Shown piece by piece: positions 33,681 to 41,125 of a DNA stretch of 64,000 nt (positions are counted from its first letter, which is position 1; each line of letters starts with the position of its first letter). The notes beneath the pieces are model-generated. The model was not told the origin of the DNA, made no database searches, and was given only the letters and a program-made list of their open reading frames with translations. This stretch comes from Bradyrhizobium sp. 132 (GTDB taxonomy: Bacteria; Pseudomonadota; Alphaproteobacteria; Rhizobiales; Xanthobacteraceae). The position numbers and the translations under genes were made by a program. Location: positions 168,244-232,243 of the forward strand of contig NZ_JADPKY010000030.1 in the NCBI RefSeq assembly GCF_023074185.1, in the 5' to 3' direction.

Positions 33681-33706
33681 AAAGACCGGCCGAGAGGCCG
33701 GTCTTT
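33681..33706. terminator. Bidirectional terminator between csbD and the FKBP gene
   Basis: AAAGACCGGCC (33681-33691), loop GAGA, GGCCGGTCTTT (33696-33706): an 11-base perfect stem. The flanking A/T runs serve as U-tracts on both strands. It lies between the converging stops at 33645 and 33718. Confidence 0.9.
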
Positions 33707-33717
33707 TGTTTGCGGGC

Positions 33718-34182
33718 TTACTTCACCCCGAGCAATTCCACGTCGAACATCAGCGTTGCGTTCGGCGGGATCGCGCCGCCTGCGCCGCGGGCGCCATACC
33801 CGAGCTGCGGCGGAATGATCAGCGTACGCTTGCCGCCGACCTTCATGGAGGCAACGCCCTCGTCCCAGCCGCCGATGACACGGCCCTTGCCGATCGGGAA
33901 TTCGAACGGCTCGCTGCGATCGACCGACGAGTCGAATTTCTTGCCCTTCTGGCCGTTCTCGTAAAGCCAGCCGGTATAGTGCATCACGCAAATCTGTCCG
34001 GGCTTCGGCGAAGCGCCGGTGCCGACGACGCTATCGGTGATCTGCAATCCTGAAGCTGTGGTCATGGTCTTTCCTGCGGTCTGGGCCGAGGCCGTTGTGG
34101 AAACGAACGTCGACACACTGCCGATCAAGGTGATCGCAAGTGCCGACATGATGGCGAGGAGCACGCGCTGTAAACGCTGCAT
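33718..34182 (-). CDS. Secreted FKBP-type peptidyl-prolyl isomerase
   Basis: A 154-residue precursor. The N-terminus MQRLQRVLLAIMSALAITLIGSVSTF has a signal peptide or membrane anchor ending near TTASAQT. The FKBP domain (about 45-150) follows: CVMHYTGWLYENGQKGKKFDSS, EFPIGKGRVIGGWDEGVASMKVGGKRTLIIPPQLGYGARGAGGAIPPNATLMFDVELL. It would assist folding in the periplasm. A 12-base-stem hairpin directly upstream of the ATG contains the ribosome site. Confidence 0.93.
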   Translation of the reverse strand: MQRLQRVLLAIMSALAITLIGSVSTFVSTTASAQTAGKTMTTASGLQITDSVVGTGASPKPGQICVMHYTGWLYENGQKGKKFDSSVDRSEPFEFPIGKGRVIGGWDEGVASMKVGGKRTLIIPPQLGYGARGAGGAIPPNATLMFDVELLGVK

Positions 34183-34183
34183 A

Positions 34184-34214
34184 AGACACCTTCCGTTTGA
34201 GGCGGAAGGTGTCT
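34184..34214 (-). promoter_or_regulatory. 5'-leader hairpin that buries the FKBP ribosome site
   Basis: On the plus strand AGACACCTTCCG (34184-34195), loop TTTGAGG, CGGAAGGTGTCT (34203-34214). In the transcript the second arm carries GGAAGG, the Shine-Dalgarno, and ends just before the ATG at 34182. It may control translation. It could also act as the terminator of the pao genes, which end at 34243. Confidence 0.6.
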
Positions 34215-34242
34215 AGCGCAACGAGCATGCGGTTTCCACCCC

Positions 34243-36534
34243 TCAGACCTCGATATTTTCCAGCCGCACGGGCAGCTTGCGGATACGCTGGCCCGTGGCG
34301 TGGTAGATCGCATTGCAGATCGCCGCATTGGTGCCGACATTGGCAAGCTCGCCGAGGCCCTTCACGCCTGCCGGGTTGATGTGATCGTCCTGCTCGGAGA
34401 GCAGTATCACCTCGACACCGGGCACGTCGGCATTCACAGGCACGAGATAGTCGGCAAGATTGTCGTTGACGTAGCGCGCATTGCGCTCGTCGATCTCGGT
34501 GGCCTCCAGCAACGCCGAAGACATGCCCCAGATCAGGCCGCCCATGAGCTGGCTGCGCGCCGTGCGCGGATTCATGATACGGCCCGCCGCGAAGGCTCCC
34601 ACCAGCCGCGGCGCACGGATTTCATGGGTAAAGCGGTCGACGCGGACCTCGACGAACTCGGCACCGAAGGCATAGGCAATCTTGTACTTCATCGAGTGAC
34701 CACCGACGAGGCGCGCGTGCCCGCTGTGCATGGCCGCGAAGGAGTCCAGCGGCGCGCCTTCCGGCTTCCACTCGCCGTATTCCTCGACGACGCCGACACC
34801 GAGCGCGTCGAAGGCCTTGTCCAGATCGAGCGGACGATCGCTTTTCGCCGCCTGCGTGCTTGGCGTCTGGCTGATGCCGACAGTCTCCTTGGCCTTGTCG
34901 GCGAGGCTGTCGCCCGGCATCACGGCCTTGAACAGCCTTTGGCGGATTTGATCGCACACCATCATCACTGCCGAGCAGGTGCTGGCGGTCGAGTTCGAAC
35001 CGCCGGCAACCGGCGCCGGCGGCAGGTCGCTGTCACCCACGAAGACCGCGACCTTTTCCAGGGGCACGCCGAGCCGCTCGGACGCGGTCTGGGCGATGAC
35101 GGTGTATGCACCGGTACCGATCTCGTGACCGGCGATCTCGACCCGGGTACGGCCGTCGCGCTGGAGCCGGACGCGCGCGGCGGACGGCGCCATCTGCGTC
35201 GGATAGCAGGTGGCGGCACAGCCATAGCCAACCAGCCAGTCGCCGTCCGACATCGATTTCGGCTGCGGCGAACGCTGCGACCAGCCGAACGCCTTGGCGG
35301 CCTCATCGAAGCACGCCATCAATGACCGGGACGTATAGGGCTTGCCGCCGATCGGCTCAACGGTGGTGTCGTTGATGCGGCGGAGCTCGACCGGGTCCAT
35401 GTTCAGCTTCACCGCGAGCTCGTCCATCGCGCTCTCCAGCGCGAAGAGATATGGCACCTCCGGCGGTGAGCGCATGAAGCCCGGCGTGTTGCGGTCGGCG
35501 CGCACAATCGACACCAGACTGCTGACGTTCGGGCAGGCATAGAGCCGCGTCGTCGTCTTGGTGCCGCCGACGCAATAGGCATCCGGACGCGACGAAACCT
35601 CGGAGCCCTCGTGCCTCAAAGCCGCCAGCTTGCCGTCCCGACCAGCACCAAGCCTGATCTCATGGCGCGTCTCGGCGCGGTAGGTCGCGATGGTGAAACC
35701 CTGGTCGCGGGTCGGCACCAGCTTGATCGGCCGGTTCAGGCGCTTGGCGATGCCGGCGATAATGGCGGTTCGCGGCGTCATCGAGCCGCGCGAACCAAAG
35801 CCGCCGCCAACATAGGGATTGACGACACGGACCTTGTCGGCGTCGATGCCGAGCTGCTCGGCGACGCCGTTCTTCAGCCCATAGACATACTGGCTGCCCT
35901 CATAGATGACGAGGTTATCGCCCATCCAGGCGCAGCTCGTCGTAAACAGCTCCATCGGGTTGTGGTGCTGGGTCGGCGTGTCATAGGAGGCGGTGAGCTT
36001 GACCTCAGCCTGGTCGAACGCCTTGGCGAAATCGCCGACCTCCGGGTCTTCCTTGAACTGCGAGTTTTGCCCTTTCGCCGCAGCCGTGGTCGTTCCCGGC
36101 GAGTCGAAGCTCGCACTCGGCGCTACGGCCGTGTAGCTGACCTTGACGCGATTGGCGGCCTCGCGCGCGGCCTCGTAGCTCTCGGCGATGACCACCGCGA
36201 TGATCTCGCCGTCATGGGCGATGTCGGCCGATTTCAGCGGCTGGATCGTGGTGCCGGCATAGCCGCCATTGCTGAACAGCTTCGACTCCTTCAGCTTCGG
36301 GGCGTTCTCGTGCGTGACGATGTCGATCACGCCGCGGACGCCTCTGGCGTCGTCGAGATCGAAGCCGTCGATGCGACCCTTGGCGATGGCACTGGTGACC
36401 AGGAATGCGTAGGCGGGATTGTCGAGCGGCATGTCGGACGCATATGTCGCCCGTCCCGTGACTTTTGCGGCGGCGTCATAGCGCGGCACCGGCTGGCCCA
36501 TGTTTGCCTTCGGCTCGGGAGCTGCAGCGGTCAT
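34243..36534 (-). CDS. paoC: Aldehyde oxidoreductase molybdenum subunit (PaoC/xanthine dehydrogenase family)
   Basis: The 763-residue catalytic subunit, which binds molybdopterin cytosine dinucleotide and hydroxylates aldehydes to acids. The N-terminal domain (about 10-200) starts AKVTGRATYASDMPLDNPAY. The molybdopterin part has GGGFGSRGSMTPR, the CGSxxG-like GSNSTAS region and, close to the C-terminus, GVKGLGELANVGTNAA, which holds the catalytic Glu. The length matches PaoC. ATG 36534 overlaps the stop of the FAD subunit by four bases. Export happens with the Tat-carrying small subunit. Chaperone (PaoD) is not in the window. Confidence 0.9.
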   Translation of the reverse strand: MTAAAPEPKANMGQPVPRYDAAAKVTGRATYASDMPLDNPAYAFLVTSAIAKGRIDGFDLDDARGVRGVIDIVTHENAPKLKESKLFSNGGYAGTTIQPLKSADIAHDGEIIAVVIAESYEAAREAANRVKVSYTAVAPSASFDSPGTTTAAAKGQNSQFKEDPEVGDFAKAFDQAEVKLTASYDTPTQHHNPMELFTTSCAWMGDNLVIYEGSQYVYGLKNGVAEQLGIDADKVRVVNPYVGGGFGSRGSMTPRTAIIAGIAKRLNRPIKLVPTRDQGFTIATYRAETRHEIRLGAGRDGKLAALRHEGSEVSSRPDAYCVGGTKTTTRLYACPNVSSLVSIVRADRNTPGFMRSPPEVPYLFALESAMDELAVKLNMDPVELRRINDTTVEPIGGKPYTSRSLMACFDEAAKAFGWSQRSPQPKSMSDGDWLVGYGCAATCYPTQMAPSAARVRLQRDGRTRVEIAGHEIGTGAYTVIAQTASERLGVPLEKVAVFVGDSDLPPAPVAGGSNSTASTCSAVMMVCDQIRQRLFKAVMPGDSLADKAKETVGISQTPSTQAAKSDRPLDLDKAFDALGVGVVEEYGEWKPEGAPLDSFAAMHSGHARLVGGHSMKYKIAYAFGAEFVEVRVDRFTHEIRAPRLVGAFAAGRIMNPRTARSQLMGGLIWGMSSALLEATEIDERNARYVNDNLADYLVPVNADVPGVEVILLSEQDDHINPAGVKGLGELANVGTNAAICNAIYHATGQRIRKLPVRLENIEV

Positions 36535-37553
36535 GATCGGACCTCCATCGTTACGGCCTGCTGGAGCGCGCGCGCCACCACGCGCTTGCCGAGCGCGATC
36601 TTGAAGCTGTTGTGCTGGCGTCCCCGCGCGTCCGCGAAAGCGGCAGCGGCAACACGCTGCGCCAGATCGTCGTCGAATTTCTGTCCCTTCAGCAGCGCCT
36701 CCGCCTCGCGCGCCCGCCACGGCACGGTGGCGACGCCGCCCAGCGCGACGCGTGCGTCCCTGATCGTGCCATCCTGCACGTCGAGCGCGACGGCAGCCGA
36801 CGACAACGCGAACTCATAGGACTGACGGTCGCGCGCCTTGAGATAGACCGAGCGCGGCCAGCGGCCGGGAACGGAGAATGCCGAGATCAACTCACCGGGC
36901 TGAAGTGTGGTCTCGATGTCGGGCGTGCTGCCGGGTGCCTTGTGCAGATCTGCGAACGGCACGTTGCGCGTGCCGGACCTGCCGGTGATCTCGACCATTG
37001 CGTCCAGCGCGATCAGCGCCTGGGCAAAATCGCCGGGATAGGTCGCGATACACTGATCGGACGTACCGAGCACCGCATGCATGCGATTAACGCCATCCAT
37101 GGCGGCACAGCCCGAGCCAGGATTGCGCTTGTTGCAATTCTCATAGGAGACATCGCGGAAGTAGCTGCAACGCGTGCGCTGCATCACGTTGCCGCCGAGC
37201 GTCGCCATGTTGCGCAGCTGGGCGCTGGCGGCGAGATTCAGGGAGTTCGCGATCACAGGATAGTTGCGCTGGATCTCGGTATGCGCGGCCACATCGGACA
37301 TCTTCGCGAGCGCGCCGAGCCGCAAGCCGTCGCCTTTGGATTCGATCGCGGACCAGCCGCTAGCAAGCGGATTGATATCGACGAGCGCGGCGGGACGCAT
37401 CACGTCCAGCTTCATCAGGTCGATCAGCGTGGTGCCGCCGGCGAGCGGCTGTGCCGCGGCCTGCGTCAACGGATTGTTGGCAGCCGCGGCAGCGCTGAGC
37501 GCCTGCACGGCCAAGTCAGGATCTGTTGCTCTCTGATACGAAAACGGTCGCAT
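36531..37553 (-). CDS. paoB: Aldehyde oxidoreductase FAD-binding subunit (PaoB type)
   Basis: A 340-residue FAD subunit. The FAD-binding stretch is QPLAGGTTLIDLMKLDVMRPAALVDIN (about 37-63) and the second FAD block ATLGGNVMQRTRCSYFRDVSYENCNKR. That last sequence with further cysteines (GSGCAAMD) corresponds to the extra 4Fe-4S-bearing insertion seen in PaoB. The C-terminal CO-dehydrogenase flavoprotein domain begins around residue 220. It is the middle gene of paoA-B-C, coupled to paoC by an ATGA overlap. Confidence 0.9.
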   Translation of the reverse strand: MRPFSYQRATDPDLAVQALSAAAAANNPLTQAAAQPLAGGTTLIDLMKLDVMRPAALVDINPLASGWSAIESKGDGLRLGALAKMSDVAAHTEIQRNYPVIANSLNLAASAQLRNMATLGGNVMQRTRCSYFRDVSYENCNKRNPGSGCAAMDGVNRMHAVLGTSDQCIATYPGDFAQALIALDAMVEITGRSGTRNVPFADLHKAPGSTPDIETTLQPGELISAFSVPGRWPRSVYLKARDRQSYEFALSSAAVALDVQDGTIRDARVALGGVATVPWRAREAEALLKGQKFDDDLAQRVAAAAFADARGRQHNSFKIALGKRVVARALQQAVTMEVRS

Positions 37554-37557
37554 GCGC

Positions 37558-38172
37558 CTAGCCTTTCATGATCTCGGGCGCGGCCTGCTTCACGGCGGCG
37601 ACGATGTTGGGATAGGCGGCGCAGCGGCAGATGTTGCCGCTCATATATTCACGGATGTCTGCCTCGCTGCCCGCATGCCCCTCCTTGACGCAGGCCACTG
37701 CGGACATGATCTGGCCCGGCGTGCAATAGCCGCATTGAAAGGCGTCGTTGTCGACAAAAGCCTGCTGCATCGGATGCAAATGATCGTCGGTGGCAAGGCC
37801 CTCGATCGTCGTGATCTCCTGCCCCTCGGCTGCGAGCGCGAGCGTCAGGCACGATACCACGCGCCGATCGTCGATCAGCACCGTGCAGGCGCCGCACTGG
37901 CCGTGGTCGCAGCCCTTCTTGCTGCCGGTGAGCTTGAGATGTTCACGCAGCGCATCGAGCACCGTGGTGCGGGCGTCAATGTGCAGGCGCTTGTCCTTGC
38001 CGTTGACCCGCAGCGTGACATCGACCGGAAGCGCCGGATCCTGCGCGGCTGACACGCTCGCATCCTGCGTGGCCGCGCGCGCCGTCATAGGGACCAGCGC
38101 ACTGCCGGCAGCGCCCGCTATGAAGGCGCGTCGATCGAATCCGGATCGTCCGGAACCTGGTTTTTCGGACAT
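37558..38172 (-). CDS. paoA: Aldehyde oxidoreductase 2Fe-2S subunit with Tat signal (PaoA type)
   Basis: A 204-residue small subunit with two 2Fe-2S clusters. The twin-arginine signal (FDRRAFIAGAAGSALVPM, about 12-29) exports the assembled complex to the periplasm, as in PaoABC of E. coli. The plant-type ferredoxin cluster is GCDHGQCGACTV and the second cluster has FQCGYCTPGQ and NICRCAAYPN. ATG 38172 is taken because earlier ATGs lack the Tat sequence context. Electron path runs from this subunit through PaoB to the acceptor. Confidence 0.92.
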   Translation of the reverse strand: MSEKPGSGRSGFDRRAFIAGAAGSALVPMTARAATQDASVSAAQDPALPVDVTLRVNGKDKRLHIDARTTVLDALREHLKLTGSKKGCDHGQCGACTVLIDDRRVVSCLTLALAAEGQEITTIEGLATDDHLHPMQQAFVDNDAFQCGYCTPGQIMSAVACVKEGHAGSEADIREYMSGNICRCAAYPNIVAAVKQAAPEIMKG

Positions 38173-38264
38173 GGAGGGCCTCCGCCGCTTCGAGCAAAAG
38201 CAGCGCACACCTGCACCGCTCATCGCCCCTTAACCTGAAGCAATGAGCTCCGTTCCGAACGAGA

Positions 38265-38296
38265 AAGGGCGACGCAGCAAATGCCGCGTCGCCCTT
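38265..38296 (-). terminator. Hairpin downstream of the GGT-like gene
   Basis: AAGGGCGACGC (38265-38275) pairs with GCGTCGCCCTT (38286-38296), an 11-base perfect stem with a ten-base loop. On the minus strand it follows the GGT-like stop by 45 bases and is followed by CTTTCTC-like sequence, so termination is plausible. Confidence 0.6.
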
Positions 38297-38341
38297 CGTC
38301 AATTTTTCCTGATCGTGCGCAGGGAACCCCGTGCGCGGTGG

Positions 38342-39928
38342 TCAATAGCCGAGGGCGCAACCATCCTTGCGCGGATCGGAACCGCCGGTGAGCGTGCCCT
38401 TGTCCCAGTCGATCCAGATCGCCTGGGCGCCGCCGAGCGGACCGACCACGCTGGTAGTCTTGTGGCCGAGCTTCTTCAGGCCTTCGACGATATCGGCCGG
38501 CATGCTGTCCTCGAGCTGGTACTGGCCCTCGTAATGCAGGCCGCGCGGCATATCGATCGCCTCCTGTACGTCGCAGCCATAGTCGAGAATGTTGGTCACC
38601 ACATGGGTCTGGCCAACCGGCTGATACTGTCCGCCCATCACCGCGAACGGCATCACGGACCGGCCGTCCTTGGTGAGCAGACTCGGCATGATCGTGTGCA
38701 GCGGACGCTTGCCGCCGGCGATGCAATTCGGGTGGCCGGGCTGGATACGGAAGCCGCCGGCGCGGTTCTGGAGCAGGACGCCGGTCTTGTTCGAGACGAT
38801 CGCCGAGCCGAATGAATGCGCGATCGAGTTGATGAACGAGCAGACGTTGCGGTCCTTGTCCACGACCGTGATGTAGATGGTCGAGGGATTCATCGGCGGC
38901 GCGACGTTCGGCAGGTCGAGCATACCGTCCATGCGGATCTTGTCGATGTGCTCGTTGCAGAATTCCTTGGCGAGGATTTTGGCGACCTCGATCTGCATAT
39001 GCTCGGGATCGGAGACATGCAGCTCGCGATGCATGTAGGCGATGCGCGCGGCCTCGGCTTCGAGATGGAAACGCTCGATGGTGAGCGGCGCGTATTTTGT
39101 CAGGTCGAACCGCGACAGGATGTTCAACATCAGCAGCATGGTGAGGCCAGGTCCGTTCGGCGGGCACTGCCAGACGTCGTAGCCCTTGTACATCGTGCCG
39201 ATCGGCGTCGTCGTCTCGGTGGCGTGCGCGGCGAAATCGTCGAGCGTGTGCAGGCCGCCGATTCCGCGCAGGGTCTCCACCATGTCTTCCGCGATCGGGC
39301 CATTGTAGAAGGCGTCGCGACCGTCCCTGGCGATCGCCCGCAGCGTCTTGCCGAGCTCCGCCTGGCGGATGACATCGCCGGCCACCGGCGGCTTGCCGTG
39401 CGGCAGCAGATAGCGCTCGGTGTTGGTGCCGCCCTTCAGCTTCTCGAACTGGTTCTTCCAGTCGAAGGCGATGCGAGGGGCGACGACGTAGCCTTCTTCG
39501 GCCGCCTTGATCGCGGGCTGGAGCAGCCGGTCGAAGCCGAACTTGCCGTGATCGCGCAAAACAGTCGCAAAGGCGTCGATCACGCCGGGGACCGAGACCG
39601 CATGCGCCGAAGTCAGCGGCACGGAGTTGATCTTGCGCTCGAGATACCAATCGGCGTTCGCCGCCTTGGGGGCGCGGCCGGAGCCGTTATAGGCGATGAT
39701 CTTGCCTTCGCCGCGCGGCTGGATCAGCGCAAAGCAGTCGCCGCCGATACCGGTCGATTGCGGCTCGATCACGCCGAGCAGCGCCGAGCCCGCCACCGCC
39801 GCGTCCACCGCCGTGCCACCCTCGCGCAGCACCTCGATCGCGGCGAGCGACGCCTGCGGATGCGAGGTCGCCACCATTGCGTTGGTGGCGTGGACCGTGG
39901 ACCTGCCGGGGAAATGGAAGTTTCTCAT
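38342..39928 (-). CDS. Gamma-glutamyltranspeptidase-like NTN hydrolase
   Basis: A 528-residue member of the GGT family, self-processing N-terminal-nucleophile hydrolases. The N-terminal part has AIEVLREGGTAVDAAVAGSALLGVIEPQSTGIGGDCF. The presumed autoprocessing threonine is in NPSTIYITVVDKD, but the second threonine and histidine of the canonical TTHxSVVD are replaced. GSAIVSNKTGVLLQNRAGG and MGGQYQPVGQTHVV also differ from the classic GGT residues. There is no signal peptide at the chosen ATG 39928 (MRNFHFPGR), so it may be cytoplasmic and could act on other gamma-glutamyl or acyl amides. Confidence 0.85.
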   Translation of the reverse strand: MRNFHFPGRSTVHATNAMVATSHPQASLAAIEVLREGGTAVDAAVAGSALLGVIEPQSTGIGGDCFALIQPRGEGKIIAYNGSGRAPKAANADWYLERKINSVPLTSAHAVSVPGVIDAFATVLRDHGKFGFDRLLQPAIKAAEEGYVVAPRIAFDWKNQFEKLKGGTNTERYLLPHGKPPVAGDVIRQAELGKTLRAIARDGRDAFYNGPIAEDMVETLRGIGGLHTLDDFAAHATETTTPIGTMYKGYDVWQCPPNGPGLTMLLMLNILSRFDLTKYAPLTIERFHLEAEAARIAYMHRELHVSDPEHMQIEVAKILAKEFCNEHIDKIRMDGMLDLPNVAPPMNPSTIYITVVDKDRNVCSFINSIAHSFGSAIVSNKTGVLLQNRAGGFRIQPGHPNCIAGGKRPLHTIMPSLLTKDGRSVMPFAVMGGQYQPVGQTHVVTNILDYGCDVQEAIDMPRGLHYEGQYQLEDSMPADIVEGLKKLGHKTTSVVGPLGGAQAIWIDWDKGTLTGGSDPRKDGCALGY

Positions 39929-40113
39929 CGAATCCTTGCTCTCGTTGGGCGTCTCACGCGGATGGTGCGCTGGGTCGGAAAAACCGGGCTTACATGACAC
40001 ATTCCGGCCCGCCGGGGCAATGCTGGCATACCAGGGAAATGGCTGCTACCCGCTGGGAATAGAGCTGCGCGTTGCGGGTTTTCCGGGCGCGGGCCGCCTG
40101 CTAAACGGACACC

Positions 40114-40911
40114 ATGATTTACAAGGTCGCCGCCTTCTACCAATTCGCCGCCCTGCCCGATTACCGCGAGCTGCGTGAGCCGTTGCGCGCATTCTGTGCA
40201 GGCCTGGCGTTGAAGGGTAGCGTGCTGCTGGCGCAGGAGGGCATCAACGGCACGGTCGCCGGCACGGTCGAGGCGATCGACGCCCTCGCCCATGAGCTCG
40301 CGCACGGCGACATGTTCGGCGGCAGGCTAAGCAATCTCGAACTGAAATTCTCGACCGCCGAGGCGATGCCATTCGGCCGGCTCAAGGTGCGGCTCAAGAA
40401 GGAGATCGTCACGCTCGGCGATCAGGCCGCCGATCCGACGCGCCAAGTCGGTACCTATGTCGATGCGAGCGAATGGAACGCACTGATCGCGGCGCCCGAC
40501 ACGCTGGTGCTCGACACCAGGAATGCCTTTGAGGTGGCGATGGGGACGTTCGACGGCGCGATCGATCCCGGCATCAACAGCTTCGGCCAGTTCAGGGAAT
40601 TTGCAGCCGAGCAGCTCGATCCCGCCAAACACCGCAGGATCGCGATGTTCTGCACCGGCGGCATCCGCTGCGAGAAGGCGAGCGCGCATCTGCTCGCGCG
40701 CGGCTTTGCCGAGGTCTATCACCTCAAGGGCGGCATTCTCAAATATCTGGAAGAGGTGCCGGAGGCGCAGAGCCGCTGGCGCGGCGAATGCTTCGTGTTC
40801 GACGAGCGCGTCGCGCTCGGCCATGGTTTGCGAGAACTTGGCTCGCAAAAACTTGGATTGCACGAACTTGGATTGCGCGAACGGGACAAGGACACGGCAC
40901 GTGACGAATGA
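40114..40911 (+). CDS. trhO: tRNA uridine(34) hydroxylase, rhodanese-family (TrhO)
   Basis: A 265-residue enzyme of the TrhO/YceA family, which hydroxylates uridine-34 of certain tRNAs using oxygen. The N-terminal ferredoxin-like part has LLAQEGINGTVAGT and FGRLKVRLKKEIVTLG. The rhodanese domain follows with the cysteine loop FCTGGIRCEKAS and KGGILKYLEEV. The C-terminus is odd: the last 20 or so residues are three tandem pentapeptides, LGSQK-LGLHE-LGLRE, from a 15-base DNA repeat. The stop overlaps the start of slyX. Confidence 0.92.
   Translation: MIYKVAAFYQFAALPDYRELREPLRAFCAGLALKGSVLLAQEGINGTVAGTVEAIDALAHELAHGDMFGGRLSNLELKFSTAEAMPFGRLKVRLKKEIVTLGDQAADPTRQVGTYVDASEWNALIAAPDTLVLDTRNAFEVAMGTFDGAIDPGINSFGQFREFAAEQLDPAKHRRIAMFCTGGIRCEKASAHLLARGFAEVYHLKGGILKYLEEVPEAQSRWRGECFVFDERVALGHGLRELGSQKLGLHELGLRERDKDTARDE
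40828..40882 (+). repeat. Three 15-bp tandem repeats in the trhO C-terminus
   Basis: AACTTGG starts at 40835, 40850 and 40865, a period of exactly 15. AACTTGGATTGC is repeated exactly at 40850 and 40865. The period keeps frame and encodes LGxx[EK] units. Number may vary between strains. Confidence 0.75.
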
Positions 40912-41119
40912 GATCAAGACGCTCGGCGAGCGCATCGACAAGATGGAAACGCGCCTCTCCTATCAGGACGACACGATCGAGACGCTGAACCAGACCATCA
41001 CCGCGCAGTGGAGGCAGATCGACGCGCTGACGCGGAAGATCGCGGAGCTCGGCGAGCGGCTGCAGGAGGCCGAGGCGAATGCGCCGGGAGCGGCCAATGA
41101 GCCCCCGCCACATTATTGA
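40901..41119 (+). CDS. slyX: SlyX family protein
   Basis: A 72-residue coiled-coil protein. KTLGERIDKMETRLSYQDDTIETLNQTITAQWRQIDALTRKIAELGERLQE is the typical SlyX heptad pattern over about residues 6-56, with the Pro-rich C-terminus EPPPHY. The start is GTG 40901 with AAGGA before it, overlapping the last bases of trhO. The biochemical role of SlyX is unknown; its partner in E. coli studies is the SlyD locus. Confidence 0.85.
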   Translation: MTNEIKTLGERIDKMETRLSYQDDTIETLNQTITAQWRQIDALTRKIAELGERLQEAEANAPGAANEPPPHY

Positions 41120-41125
41120 GCGGTG

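Noticed and set aside
38220..39650. Alternative minus-strand frame over the GGT-like gene
   Set aside because: Arg/Ala-rich, out of frame with the GGT motifs.
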